A stretch of 17,524 nucleotides of DNA from Holophagaceae bacterium. GTDB taxonomy: Bacteria > Acidobacteriota > Holophagae > Holophagales > Holophagaceae. Below, piece after piece: positions 8,152 through 16,244 of the stretch. The notes below the pieces were generated by a model, which saw nothing but the letters and a program-made list of their open reading frames with translations, was not told the origin of the DNA and searched no databases. Location of the stretch: the NCBI GenBank assembly GCA_025353305.1, contig JANXQX010000053.1, positions 1 through 17,524 on the forward strand. The letters run 5' to 3'. Made by a program: the position numbers and the translations under genes. Each line of letters opens with the position of its first letter. Positions within the stretch are counted from its first letter, which is position 1.

Positions 8152-10373
8152 TTCTTCCGCGCCTCCAGGCCACCAGCGGTCCAATCCAGGGCCAGATCAA
8201 CCTTGCCCATTCCCCTCAAGGCCCCGAGAAAAGGGCCAAAGCTGGAGGCCAGCTCAGCTGAAGCCTCATCCGCATCCGGTGGTGGCTCACCCCACCACCA
8301 GGGTGATCCATGCTGTGTGCGCAGGTAGGCCAGCAGCAGGTTTTCGAGATGTTTCGCAAGCGCCGCGCCATCCACTTCCGCGCGCCCGAAGGATTCGCTT
8401 TGAAGATCCGCCATGGTCGGCGATTGACCCTGCAGGCCCGCAGCCACCGCAGCTACAGCCGCATCGTCGCTGCCCACCACCAGCACATCATTGACGATCG
8501 TCCAGCATGGGGTGAATGCCTGGCTGGTCTGCACCCGATGCAGTTCAACGCCGCCCGCGGTGCGCTTCTGGGACTGCCCTTTGAAGAGCAGGTGGAACTG
8601 GGCGGCCAGGGCCGCCTCCAGCGCGGCCTTATGTTCGGGTTTGATGGCCACCGCCAAGGCCAGGCTGGGCGCCAGTCCCGGCTCGCCATACCCACCGTAG
8701 AGTTTCGCGACTCCGGTGCGCTCCATGCGTGCAGCGCGATCCGGGGCTTCCTGTTTGAGCTTGCGGAATTCGGGCTGGGCCGCCTTTTCCTTTTCACCGA
8801 TGGGGGGTGCCTCCACCCATCCGTTCCAGTAGAGGGAAGCTCCACGCAGATCCAGATGATCGTTCACTTTCGCCAATTCTCTTCGAAGGGCATCGCGCTT
8901 GGTGCGTCGGGTCCGGATCCTCTCTGCCTCCAATTGGTAGTCACGTTTTTGTTGGGGGCTCAAAGTCGCCCCGCCACCGGCCAGGGCCGGAATTTCCGGT
9001 TCAACCATGGGCTGGGGGTCGTCCAGGCGGAGCAGGGATTGCAACATGGCCTCCGTGGGACCTGCGCCAATGGAGAGGGCCAGCACGCCAGTCCGTGGCG
9101 CGGCCTTGGCAATGGTGGGATTGGGCCAGTTCTGCCGGTTCGCAGGTTGCAGCAGACGGCGTGCCGAAAGATTCTCAAAAGCCGCGCCTGCCGCCAGCCT
9201 AGGGGCCATCCAAAGGGACACTTCAGTATCTCCATGGCTTCCCGCCATGGCGGTCCGGCACCACTGGGGACGCTCGCCCAACCGTGCGAACGGCCCCCCG
9301 AAAATAAGGTCCTTCAGTGGCGCCTCGTGATCACAGAGCCAGGTCCCGGAAGGTGTGGCGTACAGACTAAGAACACCTCCAGAGCCGCGCACCTGCTGGA
9401 CTTCCACGCTGCTGTTCGGGCCCTTCCAGGTAGCGCTGCGGGACCGGGCGCCCTTGGAGGTCGGGTTGAGTTGCAGCAACTGAAGCGCCAGCTTCGTGCG
9501 GGTGGGAAGTTCGCCGGGAATGAAAATCAACGTGCCTTCCCGGGGCGCCGGTGTCCCCCGATTGCTGCCGCGGCTGGTCCCGTAATGCAGTATCCAGGCT
9601 TCGCGATGGGCCAGAGGATCCAGCGCCGGAGCGGCCTCCTTCAACCAGGTTTCCAGGTGGCGGAGCAGGAATCCGGCCCGGGTGCCCTGGTTCAAGGCAC
9701 CGATGATGCCGCCTTCGCCTTCTCCAGCGAGCATGCGCAAGCGCTCCAATCCGGGGCGCAATTCTTTCATGTGGATCAGCATGCCGGGCTGGGACGCCAG
9801 CTCCAGGGCTTTCGGCACGCCTCCAACGGAGCTCATTTGGGGCATGATCGAAGGCGAAGGAATCCATTGGAAGCGCCAGGCTCCGCCGCGGTCCAGGTGC
9901 AGCCCCAACCCCTCGGTCCAAGGCCGGTTCAGTTGATCCGTGGAGCCCAGATAGGCAAATGGGTCCGCGCCTGGTTGCCGATAGCCAAGGCGGTAAAGCA
10001 GCCAGGCGATCTCGTCACGATTCCGGGGAGACTTCAGCTCGAGGGCCTGGGCGGCCCATTGTTCAATTGGCCGCTCCGAGAGCAGGATCAACGCGGCCTG
10101 GGATTGGGTCCCAGAGTCATTGCCACCCTCCAGCGCGAACACAAGCTGGCTGGTCTGCTCGGTCCAGGAAACATCCCTGAAATATTTATCGGTCCAGATC
10201 CGCTCGCCCCGCGCGTCGCGCTTGATGAGCCTCCAGTTCTTCGACTGTTTCTGGGCCCAATCCCGTGCGCCCTCATTGCCCGGGGTCTCGGCCCCCGCAA
10301 CGATGCAAAACAAGCTCGAACCGACAACGAGTCCGCAAGCGAACTGATGCCGCCCATTCCATGACCTGAACAC
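8148..10373 (-). CDS. Exported protein of unknown family, first gene of the A2M operon
   Basis: I do not recognise this 741-aa protein with certainty. It begins with a signal peptide (NGRHQFACGLVVGSSLFCIVAGA, likely cut near residue 28), so it is periplasmic or surface-located. A helical, highly charged segment with coiled-coil character lies at about 468-505 (QQKRDYQLEAERIRTRR). The C-terminal third has ALAVAIKPEHKAALEAAL and WTIVNDVLVVGSDDAAVAA, reminiscent of large secreted DUF3352/DUF2138-type proteins; YfaA (DUF2138) occupies this place in enterobacterial A2M loci. I chose GTG at 10373 because GGAGG precedes it by 5 nt and it opens directly onto the signal peptide; a longer reading from 10457 would overlap hutI. 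Its TGA overlaps the A2M ATG. It is inferred to work with the A2M; any enzymatic activity is unknown. Confidence 0.72.
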   Translation of the reverse strand: MFRSWNGRHQFACGLVVGSSLFCIVAGAETPGNEGARDWAQKQSKNWRLIKRDARGERIWTDKYFRDVSWTEQTSQLVFALEGGNDSGTQSQAALILLSERPIEQWAAQALELKSPRNRDEIAWLLYRLGYRQPGADPFAYLGSTDQLNRPWTEGLGLHLDRGGAWRFQWIPSPSIMPQMSSVGGVPKALELASQPGMLIHMKELRPGLERLRMLAGEGEGGIIGALNQGTRAGFLLRHLETWLKEAAPALDPLAHREAWILHYGTSRGSNRGTPAPREGTLIFIPGELPTRTKLALQLLQLNPTSKGARSRSATWKGPNSSVEVQQVRGSGGVLSLYATPSGTWLCDHEAPLKDLIFGGPFARLGERPQWCRTAMAGSHGDTEVSLWMAPRLAAGAAFENLSARRLLQPANRQNWPNPTIAKAAPRTGVLALSIGAGPTEAMLQSLLRLDDPQPMVEPEIPALAGGGATLSPQQKRDYQLEAERIRTRRTKRDALRRELAKVNDHLDLRGASLYWNGWVEAPPIGEKEKAAQPEFRKLKQEAPDRAARMERTGVAKLYGGYGEPGLAPSLALAVAIKPEHKAALEAALAAQFHLLFKGQSQKRTAGGVELHRVQTSQAFTPCWTIVNDVLVVGSDDAAVAAVAAGLQGQSPTMADLQSESFGRAEVDGAALAKHLENLLLAYLRTQHGSPWWWGEPPPDADEASAELASSFGPFLGALRGMGKVDLALDWTAGGLEARKK

Positions 10374-10444
10374 TGGTGCCTCCGTGATGGCGTGAAACGA
10401 TACTATCCGTGCTGGCGGACACAAGGGGATGAGAGACTGCTTGG
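10374..10444. promoter_or_regulatory. Divergent gap between the A2M operon and hutI
   Basis: These 71 nt must contain the start regions for both divergent units. I could not pick a convincing -35/-10 pair on either strand. GGGG about 18 nt before the hutI ATG is too distant to be a good ribosome site. Confidence 0.3.
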
Positions 10445-11668
10445 ATGAACGGTGCAACGGTCTTGACGAACCTCAAGGGGCTGCTGACCCCGGATCCAAA
10501 TTCGCCCTGGAAGGTCGTTCGCATTGACGATCCGGCAATCGCCATGGCCGAAGGGCGGGTCGCCTGGATGGGCCGGCGCTCTGATCTGCCTTTGGAATGG
10601 TCAGAAACCCCGATTACGGATGGCCTGGGTGCCTGGGCCTTGCCGGGTTTCGTCGACCCTCACACCCACCTGCTCTTCGCCGGGGACCGGAGCGGCGAAT
10701 TCAATCGACGCCTGCATGGAGTTCCCTATGCCCAGATAGCCGCCGAAGGCGGCGGCATCCGTGAAACCGTGCGGGCCACCCGGTCCGCCTCGGTACAGGA
10801 ACTTGTGGAGCTGGGGGAGGCGCGTCTGACAACGCTTCGCTCACGCGGCGTCGTCCACATCGAAGCCAAGACCGGCTATGGGCTGGAACTGGAAGCGGAA
10901 TCCCGGCTGCTGCAGGCCTATTCGGAATTGCAGCGCCGGGGCTGGAGCCTGGATGTGACCCTGCTCCCGGCTCACGACATCCCCCAGGAATATGCCGGGG
11001 ACGCCGAAGGCTATTCCCGGGTGGTGGCAGATGCCTGGCTGCCGGAACTTATGCGGCGGCACCCCGGCGTAGCCCGCTATTGCGATGTCTTCATCGAGAC
11101 CGGCGTGTTCACCATCGAACAAGGTCGACGGATTTTCGAATCGGGGAAAAAACTTGGACTTCAGCCCCGGATCCATGCGGATGAGCTGAGCTGGACCGGG
11201 GGCGCAGAACTCGCGGCGGAACTGGGAGCGGCTTCGGCGGATCACCTGATGTTCTGCTCAGAGCAAGGCATGAGAGCCATGGCGGCGAAAAACGTCACTC
11301 CCATCCTGCTGCCCACGACCACGCTGTGCCTGGGCATGCGGGATTGGGCCCCGGCGCGGAACATGATCGAGACTGGATGCCGGGTGGCGCTGGCTTCGGA
11401 TTTCAACCCAGGATCAAGCCCCTGCCTGGACCCCCTGCTGGTGCTTCGCCTGGGCTGCCTGCAACTCCGCCTCACCTTCGAAGAAGCCCTGACAGCCATG
11501 ACCCTGCACGCCGCGCTGAGCCTTGGCCGCGGCGATCTTGGCCACCTGCTTCCAGGCGCTCGGGCAAACCTCGCACTGTGGCCCGTCCAGGACCCCTTGG
11601 AGCTGGTGTACTGGGTGGGAGAAGCCTATGCTCCATGGGTGATCTCTCCGGAGGATCCATGCGCCTGA
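10445..11668 (+). CDS. hutI: Imidazolonepropionase (histidine degradation)
   Basis: This 407-aa cytoplasmic amidohydrolase opens the ring of 4-imidazolone-5-propionate to formiminoglutamate, the third step of histidine breakdown. The metal site reads clearly: His73 and His75 in GFVDPHTHLLFAGDR, His177 in the AHDIP loop, His244 in RIHADEL with Glu247 beside it, and Asp319 in ALASDFNPGSSP. Arg82 sits in the usual substrate-carboxylate position. Length matches the family (about 400-420). The ATG at 10445 gives a normal N terminus (IAMAEGRVAWMG follows at the expected place), although the ribosome site is weak. No hutH, hutU or hutG is present, so the rest of the pathway is encoded elsewhere. Its last 10 bp overlap the lipoprotein gene, suggesting co-transcription. 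Confidence 0.95.
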   Translation: MNGATVLTNLKGLLTPDPNSPWKVVRIDDPAIAMAEGRVAWMGRRSDLPLEWSETPITDGLGAWALPGFVDPHTHLLFAGDRSGEFNRRLHGVPYAQIAAEGGGIRETVRATRSASVQELVELGEARLTTLRSRGVVHIEAKTGYGLELEAESRLLQAYSELQRRGWSLDVTLLPAHDIPQEYAGDAEGYSRVVADAWLPELMRRHPGVARYCDVFIETGVFTIEQGRRIFESGKKLGLQPRIHADELSWTGGAELAAELGAASADHLMFCSEQGMRAMAAKNVTPILLPTTTLCLGMRDWAPARNMIETGCRVALASDFNPGSSPCLDPLLVLRLGCLQLRLTFEEALTAMTLHAALSLGRGDLGHLLPGARANLALWPVQDPLELVYWVGEAYAPWVISPEDPCA

Positions 11669-12483
11669 TGCGATACCTGCCCCTTGCCTTGCCTTTCCTG
11701 CTCGCCTGCGGTGGATCGGGCACCAATGTCGATGCTCCGATGGCCCCTGCAATGAAGCCCATGAGTGCCGACGAGGCCCGTGCCGCTACCTGGGGCTTCC
11801 TGACGGTGGAACATGGCGCCGCCGTGGCCTCCAAGATGCCGGGATTCATCCCCTCCTCAGGCAGCCAACTCCTCAGCCTCCCTGCCCTGCCCGCCTGTGT
11901 TGGCGTCACCACATCCCTGGCCGCCGGCACCACGACCGTAGCGCTGAGCTTCAATGCCTGCGAGGGGCCCGACGGCGGCACCCTCAATGGGGTCGTGACG
12001 ATTGCTTTCAGTGCCCAGGCAACGGATTTCACCGTGGCCTATCAGAATCTGGTGGCCCGGAAAGACACCCGGACTTGGACCTTCAGCGGGTCGAAGATCC
12101 TGAAGCTCGATGCCGTGAACAAGCAGGCGACACTGCAGGCCAATCACCTGTCTGCCATTTTTACGGATTCCGCCCACCCGGACACCAACAAGAGCTACGT
12201 CTACGATGCAGCCCTCACGGCCGACTGGGCCACCGCCGGCACCTACAGGCTTTGGGGTACCTTCAGTCTCTCTGACAACGGCACCCTCACCAGCGGCGCC
12301 ATCTCCAATGCCGCCCCGCTGACCTGGACCGCGGGCTGCTGCTACCCGGTGAGCGGCGCCATCGCATTTACGCGGAACGGTTCGGCAACCACTGCTGCCT
12401 TCGGACTGCCCTGCGGCGCGCTGACGATCACCCCGGCTGGCCAGGCCCCTCAGAGCCAAGTGCTGGCGGCTTGCGGACAATAG
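11659..12483 (+). CDS. Putative lipoprotein of unknown function
   Basis: The product is 274 aa with a type II signal peptide: MRLMRYLPLALPF followed by lipobox LLAC, Cys17 being the lipidated residue, then GGSGTN. Asp does not occupy +2, so outer-membrane sorting is plausible. The mature part is rich in Thr, Ser, Ala and Gly and predicted beta. It has further cysteines at 80, 101, 227, 228, 252 and 272, including a WTAGCCYPVSG motif and a LPCGALTI motif near the C terminus, which may form disulfides. I do not recognise the family. The ATG at 11659 has GGAGG 5 nt upstream and overlaps the end of hutI by 10 bp; an ATG at 11668 is an alternative that keeps the lipobox. Linkage to hutI is positional only and gives no clear functional clue. 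Confidence 0.8.
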   Translation: MRLMRYLPLALPFLLACGGSGTNVDAPMAPAMKPMSADEARAATWGFLTVEHGAAVASKMPGFIPSSGSQLLSLPALPACVGVTTSLAAGTTTVALSFNACEGPDGGTLNGVVTIAFSAQATDFTVAYQNLVARKDTRTWTFSGSKILKLDAVNKQATLQANHLSAIFTDSAHPDTNKSYVYDAALTADWATAGTYRLWGTFSLSDNGTLTSGAISNAAPLTWTAGCCYPVSGAIAFTRNGSATTAAFGLPCGALTITPAGQAPQSQVLAACGQ

Positions 12484-12518
12484 TCCTTCAGCGGCAGGTA
12501 CCAAGTATCCACGCTCCG

Positions 12519-12524
12519 CATAAT
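12519..12524 (+). promoter_or_regulatory. Possible -10 box for ppa
   Basis: CATAAT matches the -10 consensus at five of six positions and lies 45 nt before the ppa start. No good -35 was found at the right distance, so this is a weak call. Confidence 0.25.
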
Positions 12525-12569
12525 CTGAGCGCCGTGCGAAAATGGCCCTTCGATCTTTGAGGAGCTTCC

Positions 12570-13085
12570 ATGACCCATCCCAGTCTCGGCCCTGGCAAGC
12601 TCGCGCCGGATGTCATCAATGCCATCGTGGAGATTCCCACGGGTTCGCACGTGAAGTATGAGTTTGACCATGAAACGGGCATGATCTTCGTGGATCGCGT
12701 CCTGTTCTCGCCCTTCCATTACCCCGCGGAATACGGCTTCATCCCCAGGACATTGGCACCGGATGGCGATCCCTGCGACGTCCTGGTGCTCATCAACGGT
12801 ACCACCTATCCCGGCGTGATCATCAAGGCGCGGCCCGTCGGCCTGCTGAAAATGCACGATGACCACGGGCAGGACGACAAGGTGCTTTGCGTCGCTGTGG
12901 ATGATCCCAACTACGCCCATGTGGAAACCCTTCAGGATCTGCCTCCCCATTTCATGAAAGAAGTGGAGCACTTCTTCCTTACCTACAAGGATCTCGAAGA
13001 AAAAGACGTTCACAGCGATGGCTGGGCCGGCAAGGAAGAAGCCAAAGCCTTCGTGATGCAGTGCATCGCTGCGTACCCCGGTTGA
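12570..13085 (+). CDS. ppa: Family I inorganic pyrophosphatase
   Basis: This 171-aa cytoplasmic enzyme hydrolyses pyrophosphate to two phosphates, pulling nucleic acid, protein and CoA-ester synthesis forward. The signature DGDPCD is at 65-70, and the remaining active-site residues fall at or within one residue of the E. coli numbering as I recall it: Glu21, Lys29, Glu31, Arg43, Tyr55, Asp97, Asp102 and Lys104. Length is normal for a bacterial hexameric enzyme. The start ATG has AGGAG 5 nt upstream. A HAD phosphatase gene follows after 19 nt and is probably co-transcribed. Confidence 0.97.
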   Translation: MTHPSLGPGKLAPDVINAIVEIPTGSHVKYEFDHETGMIFVDRVLFSPFHYPAEYGFIPRTLAPDGDPCDVLVLINGTTYPGVIIKARPVGLLKMHDDHGQDDKVLCVAVDDPNYAHVETLQDLPPHFMKEVEHFFLTYKDLEEKDVHSDGWAGKEEAKAFVMQCIAAYPG

Positions 13086-13104
13086 GACTGGCAACCCTGA
13101 CGCC

Positions 13105-13791
13105 ATGGCTCTGATCTGCTTTGACCTCGACGGCACCATCGTGGATCCGCTCCTTGGTGTGCGGAACTGCGTGGGACGGGTGTGCAGGGAGATGGCCTTG
13201 ATCTGCCCCGACGAGGCCACCATCCGGGACTGGATCGGATTCGGAATGCGGGAAAGCCTGGCCAGGATTCCTGGTCTGGAAACGCCCGAAAAGCTCGAGG
13301 AAGCTTTGGACAGGTACGTGGAGGCCTACCGCGAAGATGGCGTCTTCGAACACGAGGTTTACCCAGGGGCCCATCTCATGCTCAGCCGCCTTAAACGTCA
13401 GGGGCACCGCATCTACATCGTGTCCAGCAAGCCTGGGCTCTTCGCCCGGCGCATTACGTACCAGTTCGATTTGAACCTCATTTTCGATGATATTTTCGGT
13501 GCCGAGCTGAAGGGAGCCTGGCAGCCAAAAACGGTCGTGCTGGACCGCCTACGACAGGAGGGCAGGATTGAGCCTGGCGGGTATTTCATCGGGGACCGGG
13601 GCGACGACATGCGTGCCGCCAGGGATCACGGACTCCGCGCCATCGGCGTGACCTACGGCTATGGCAGCCGGAAAGAGCTGCTGGATGCGGGTGCTGAAAT
13701 CCTCCTTGATTCGATACCGGAACTGGATGCCTGGCTTGCGCAGGAACTGACCGATCCGGAAATCCACGACGCGTTCACACGAGCCGAGTGA
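13105..13791 (+). CDS. HAD-superfamily hydrolase, phosphoglycolate phosphatase-like
   Basis: This 228-aa cytoplasmic phosphatase has all four HAD motifs. Motif I is DLDGT (nucleophile Asp7, acid Asp9), motif II is VSSK (Ser107/108), motif III is a lysine in KGAWQPK (136 or 142), and motif IV is GDRGDD (164-168). A helical cap between motifs I and II (about residues 15-85) puts it in subclass I with Gph and PpaX. The substrate is not readable; phosphoglycolate, pyrophosphate or another small phosphate ester are options, and the neighbour ppa makes a PpaX-like role conceivable but unproven. The start ATG at 13105 has only a weak ribosome site, consistent with coupling to ppa 19 nt upstream. Its last 17 bp overlap the end of the convergent amrS gene. 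Confidence 0.9.
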   Translation: MALICFDLDGTIVDPLLGVRNCVGRVCREMALICPDEATIRDWIGFGMRESLARIPGLETPEKLEEALDRYVEAYREDGVFEHEVYPGAHLMLSRLKRQGHRIYIVSSKPGLFARRITYQFDLNLIFDDIFGAELKGAWQPKTVVLDRLRQEGRIEPGGYFIGDRGDDMRAARDHGLRAIGVTYGYGSRKELLDAGAEILLDSIPELDAWLAQELTDPEIHDAFTRAE

Positions 13792-14851
13792 GTGGAATGC
13801 GGCGGTTGCCGAACACCCGGGAAAATTTTTCGAAATGACCCGCGATCCGGGCACCGCAGTCTGGGCAATGGCCGTTATCAGTCAGCCGGTAATTCCCGAT
13901 CACATACCAGTCGCGCGCTATCAGCATGGCCTTGCATGCAGGGCAATAGGTCGAGCCCCCCGAGGTGTCGTGCACATTTCCGGTGTAGACGTGATGAAGC
14001 CCGGCTGAAAGCGCGATGGCACGTGCACGCTCAAGCGTCGCGATGGGCGTGGCTGGAATGTCGGTCATCTTGTAGTCGGGATGAAAGGCACTGAAATGCA
14101 GTGGGACATCCGGGCCGAGCTCCTGCGCGATCCAATTCGACATGGCTGCGATTTCTTCGGTGGAATCGTTCTGCCCGGGGATGAGTAGCGTCGTGATTTC
14201 CAGCCAGGTATCGGTTTCGTGCTTGAGGTAGCGCAGGGTGTCCAGCACAGGCTGGAGATGCCCCACGGCGAGCCTGAAATAGAAGTCCTCGGTGAAGGCT
14301 TTGAGATCCACATTGGCCGCGTCCATCTTCGCGAAGAACTCCCGGCGGGCTTCCGGGTGGATGTAACCGGCTGTGACAGCGACGGTCTTGATGCCCCGCG
14401 CATGGCAGGCATCGGCGACATCCATGGCGTATTCCGCGAAGATCACCGGATCGTTGTAGGTGAAGGCCACGCTCCGGCAGTTCCATTCCTCGGCGGAGCG
14501 CGCGATTCCATCAGGGGTGGCCTGATCCATCAGCCGGTCCATGTCCCTGGATTTGCTGATATCCCAGTTCTGGCAGAACTTGCACATCAGGTTGCAGCCG
14601 GCGGTGCCGAAGGAAAGCACGCTCGAACCGGGATAGAAATGATTGAGCGGTTTCTTCTCGATGGGATCTATGCAGAAGCCGGACGAGCGCCCGTACGTGG
14701 TCAACACCATTCCGCCTGAAACATTCTGCCGGACGAAGCAGGCGCCCCGCTGGCCTTCGCTCAGCTTGCAGTCGCGGGGGCACAGATCACATTGGATCCG
14801 CCCCTGTTCGACAGGATGCCACCAGCGTGCGGGAAAAAGGGCGGACTCCAT
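13775..14851 (-). CDS. amrS: AmmeMemoRadiSam system radical SAM enzyme
   Basis: This is a 358-aa radical SAM protein related to pyruvate formate-lyase activating enzymes. The cluster motif CNLMCKFC (Cys86, Cys90, Cys93) binds the SAM-coordinating [4Fe-4S] cluster. An N-terminal cysteine set, CDLCPRDCKLSEGQRGAC (21, 24, 28, 38), and a C-terminal CPAC...CPDC pair (about 305-340) probably bind further metal. It is the third gene of the AMMECR1-MEMO-radical SAM triad, whose reaction I cannot name. The ATG at 14851 has AGGTGA upstream and starts 5 nt after the amrA stop. A GTG at 14860 would overlap that stop but has no ribosome site, and a longer in-frame reading to 15016 only runs antisense-like through amrA. 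The end overlaps the convergent HAD gene by 17 bp. Confidence 0.94.
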   Translation of the reverse strand: MESALFPARWWHPVEQGRIQCDLCPRDCKLSEGQRGACFVRQNVSGGMVLTTYGRSSGFCIDPIEKKPLNHFYPGSSVLSFGTAGCNLMCKFCQNWDISKSRDMDRLMDQATPDGIARSAEEWNCRSVAFTYNDPVIFAEYAMDVADACHARGIKTVAVTAGYIHPEARREFFAKMDAANVDLKAFTEDFYFRLAVGHLQPVLDTLRYLKHETDTWLEITTLLIPGQNDSTEEIAAMSNWIAQELGPDVPLHFSAFHPDYKMTDIPATPIATLERARAIALSAGLHHVYTGNVHDTSGGSTYCPACKAMLIARDWYVIGNYRLTDNGHCPDCGARIAGHFEKFSRVFGNRRIPLTRLV

Positions 14852-14856
14852 CGCCT

Positions 14857-15432
14857 TCACCTGCGCGTCGCGTAGCTGTCGTGTTCCTCTTGTTCGCGCC
14901 ATTTGGCCACGGTGTAACGGGAAACCTGGATTCCATCTCCCCAGAAATCTGCCCGCAGGCCCGCCTTCTGCTTCAGGTGGGCCAGGAAGGTTTCCGGATC
15001 CGGCAACTGTTCCCATACCTGGGGAAGGAAAGTGCCCCTTTGCCAGCCATATTCCAGCACCACGCCATCCACACCCGGGCGCAGCACTGTCAGCAGCTGT
15101 TTCTGGCTTTCGAAGGCCAGTTTCTCCAGGGATGACAGCAGTGATACTTCGATCTCGATGCCTGGGTATTCGCTCCGGGTCAGGGGCGCGAACCTCGGAT
15201 CATGAAAAGCGGCGGCGCGCGCATTGGTTTCCACGTCCTCGCGGATCGGCTTCTTGGCCAAGAGGCTGCCCACGCACCCGCGAAGTTCGCCGTGCAACTG
15301 AAGCGTGACGAAGGTGGCCCCCGGTTCCTGCAGCCAAGGGGCGGTTTCGAAGGGGGGCGCCTTCTCCCCTAGATGCCGGGCGATGGCGCCACGCGCAATG
15401 GCCAGGAGCGTCGGTCCGCGGTCGGGCTCCAT
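14857..15432 (-). CDS. amrA: AmmeMemoRadiSam system protein A (AMMECR1 family)
   Basis: This 191-aa soluble protein belongs to the AMMECR1 family, conserved from archaea to humans and of unknown biochemical role. The near-invariant signature appears as LRGCVGSL at 50-57 with Cys53. ARAAAFHDPRFAPLTRSE, IEIEVSLLS and GVDGVVLEYG are further family landmarks, and WEQLPDPETFLAHLKQKAGL fits the conserved C-terminal half. The ATG at 15432 is 2 nt past the amrB stop with GGAGG 7 nt upstream; a TTG at 15438 would overlap the stop but lies almost on the ribosome site, so it is less likely. Gene order and tight spacing imply stoichiometric expression with amrB and amrS. Confidence 0.95.
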   Translation of the reverse strand: MEPDRGPTLLAIARGAIARHLGEKAPPFETAPWLQEPGATFVTLQLHGELRGCVGSLLAKKPIREDVETNARAAAFHDPRFAPLTRSEYPGIEIEVSLLSSLEKLAFESQKQLLTVLRPGVDGVVLEYGWQRGTFLPQVWEQLPDPETFLAHLKQKAGLRADFWGDGIQVSRYTVAKWREQEEHDSYATRR

Positions 15433-15434
15433 GC

Positions 15435-16244
15435 TCAAGCCTCCTCGGTGAAGGCGATGGCCGCATAGCCGACGACCCGGTCACGATCACCGGCCGTGTC
15501 GCCGGAATTTCTGAGATCCAGCAGATGGGGTTTCAGCCGATGATGCCGTGCCGCGAGCAGCAGACCGTTCACCGGGGTGGCTCCGCAGGCCTGCTTGTGG
15601 CTGTCGAGTTGCCTCAATTCCAGGATGTCCGCGCAGGTGCCCCGATCAGCTTCCTGGGCAAAACCATAGGGGAGATAGTGGGACAGGTCTGAACTCACGA
15701 CGATCAATGTTTCAGGCCCCCCCCAGAGAACCTCGATCACCTCGGCCACTGCCTGCGGCGAGGCATCACCCACGGCCAGTGGCAGCAATTGGAAGTTGGA
15801 AAGCACCATCTGCAGGAAGGGCAGCTGCACCTCGATGGAATGCTCGGGCTCATGGGCCGCAGGGCTGGTGGACACCTGTCGCAGAGGCTTGAGGAAATGG
15901 ACTGCGTCTTGATCCACGGGGATCCTGCCCAGGGGTGTATCAAAGGCCTGGAGCCCAGGCAGGGCCAGTCCGGACACGAACACCCGGTGGGTGGGACCCA
16001 GGAGCACCACACGCCGGATGGTATCGCGGAGCGGAAAAAGGAGTGCGTAGGCACTGGCGGCGATCGGCCCGGAATAGACGTAGCCGGCATGGGGGACGAT
16101 CAGGGCCTTGAGCACGCCGGACAGAGCCTCTACTTTTGATGCCCGCCTAAGCATCATCTGGATGTCGCGGCTGAGCCTGTCGGCTTCCCTTGGATAGAAA
16201 AGCCCGGCCACTGCAGCCGCGCGGACTTCCTGTGTCGCGCCCAT
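15435..16244 (-). CDS. amrB: AmmeMemoRadiSam system protein B (MEMO family)
   Basis: This 269-aa protein is a MEMO homologue with the fold of class III extradiol ring-cleaving dioxygenases. The likely metal ligands of human MEMO1 are matched by His52 (PHAGYVYSG), His86 (GPTHRV), His189 (SSDLSHY) and Cys220 (QACGATPV); HEPEHSIEVQLPFL at 131-144 and Asp186 complete the active-site pattern. Human MEMO1 binds iron or copper and affects redox state; the bacterial substrate is unknown. The ATG at 16244 gives the standard start (AAVAGLFYP), with a poor ribosome site. It is the first gene of the amrB-amrA-amrS operon and is divergent from the PAS-LuxR regulator. Confidence 0.95.
   Translation of the reverse strand: MGATQEVRAAAVAGLFYPREADRLSRDIQMMLRRASKVEALSGVLKALIVPHAGYVYSGPIAASAYALLFPLRDTIRRVVLLGPTHRVFVSGLALPGLQAFDTPLGRIPVDQDAVHFLKPLRQVSTSPAAHEPEHSIEVQLPFLQMVLSNFQLLPLAVGDASPQAVAEVIEVLWGGPETLIVVSSDLSHYLPYGFAQEADRGTCADILELRQLDSHKQACGATPVNGLLLAARHHRLKPHLLDLRNSGDTAGDRDRVVGYAAIAFTEEA

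Noticed and set aside
6640..8328. 562-codon open frame on the plus strand
   Set aside because: It is antisense to the A2M N-terminal half, whose motifs (MG2, signal peptide) are unmistakable; the long frame follows from high G+C codon usage.
8310..10364. 684-codon open frame on the plus strand
   Set aside because: It lies antisense to the 741-aa exported protein, is rich in Arg, His, Gln and Gly without domain motifs, and has no matching ribosome site. The minus-strand reading has a signal peptide, GGAGG and coupled stop/start.
11326..11658. N-terminal extension of the lipoprotein frame
   Set aside because: It overlaps hutI in another frame, is Pro/Arg/Gly-rich, and would bury the signal peptide and lipobox that begin at 11659.
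14852..15016. N-terminal extension of amrS
   Set aside because: It runs over amrA in another frame and precedes the natural family start; ATG 14851 has a ribosome site.
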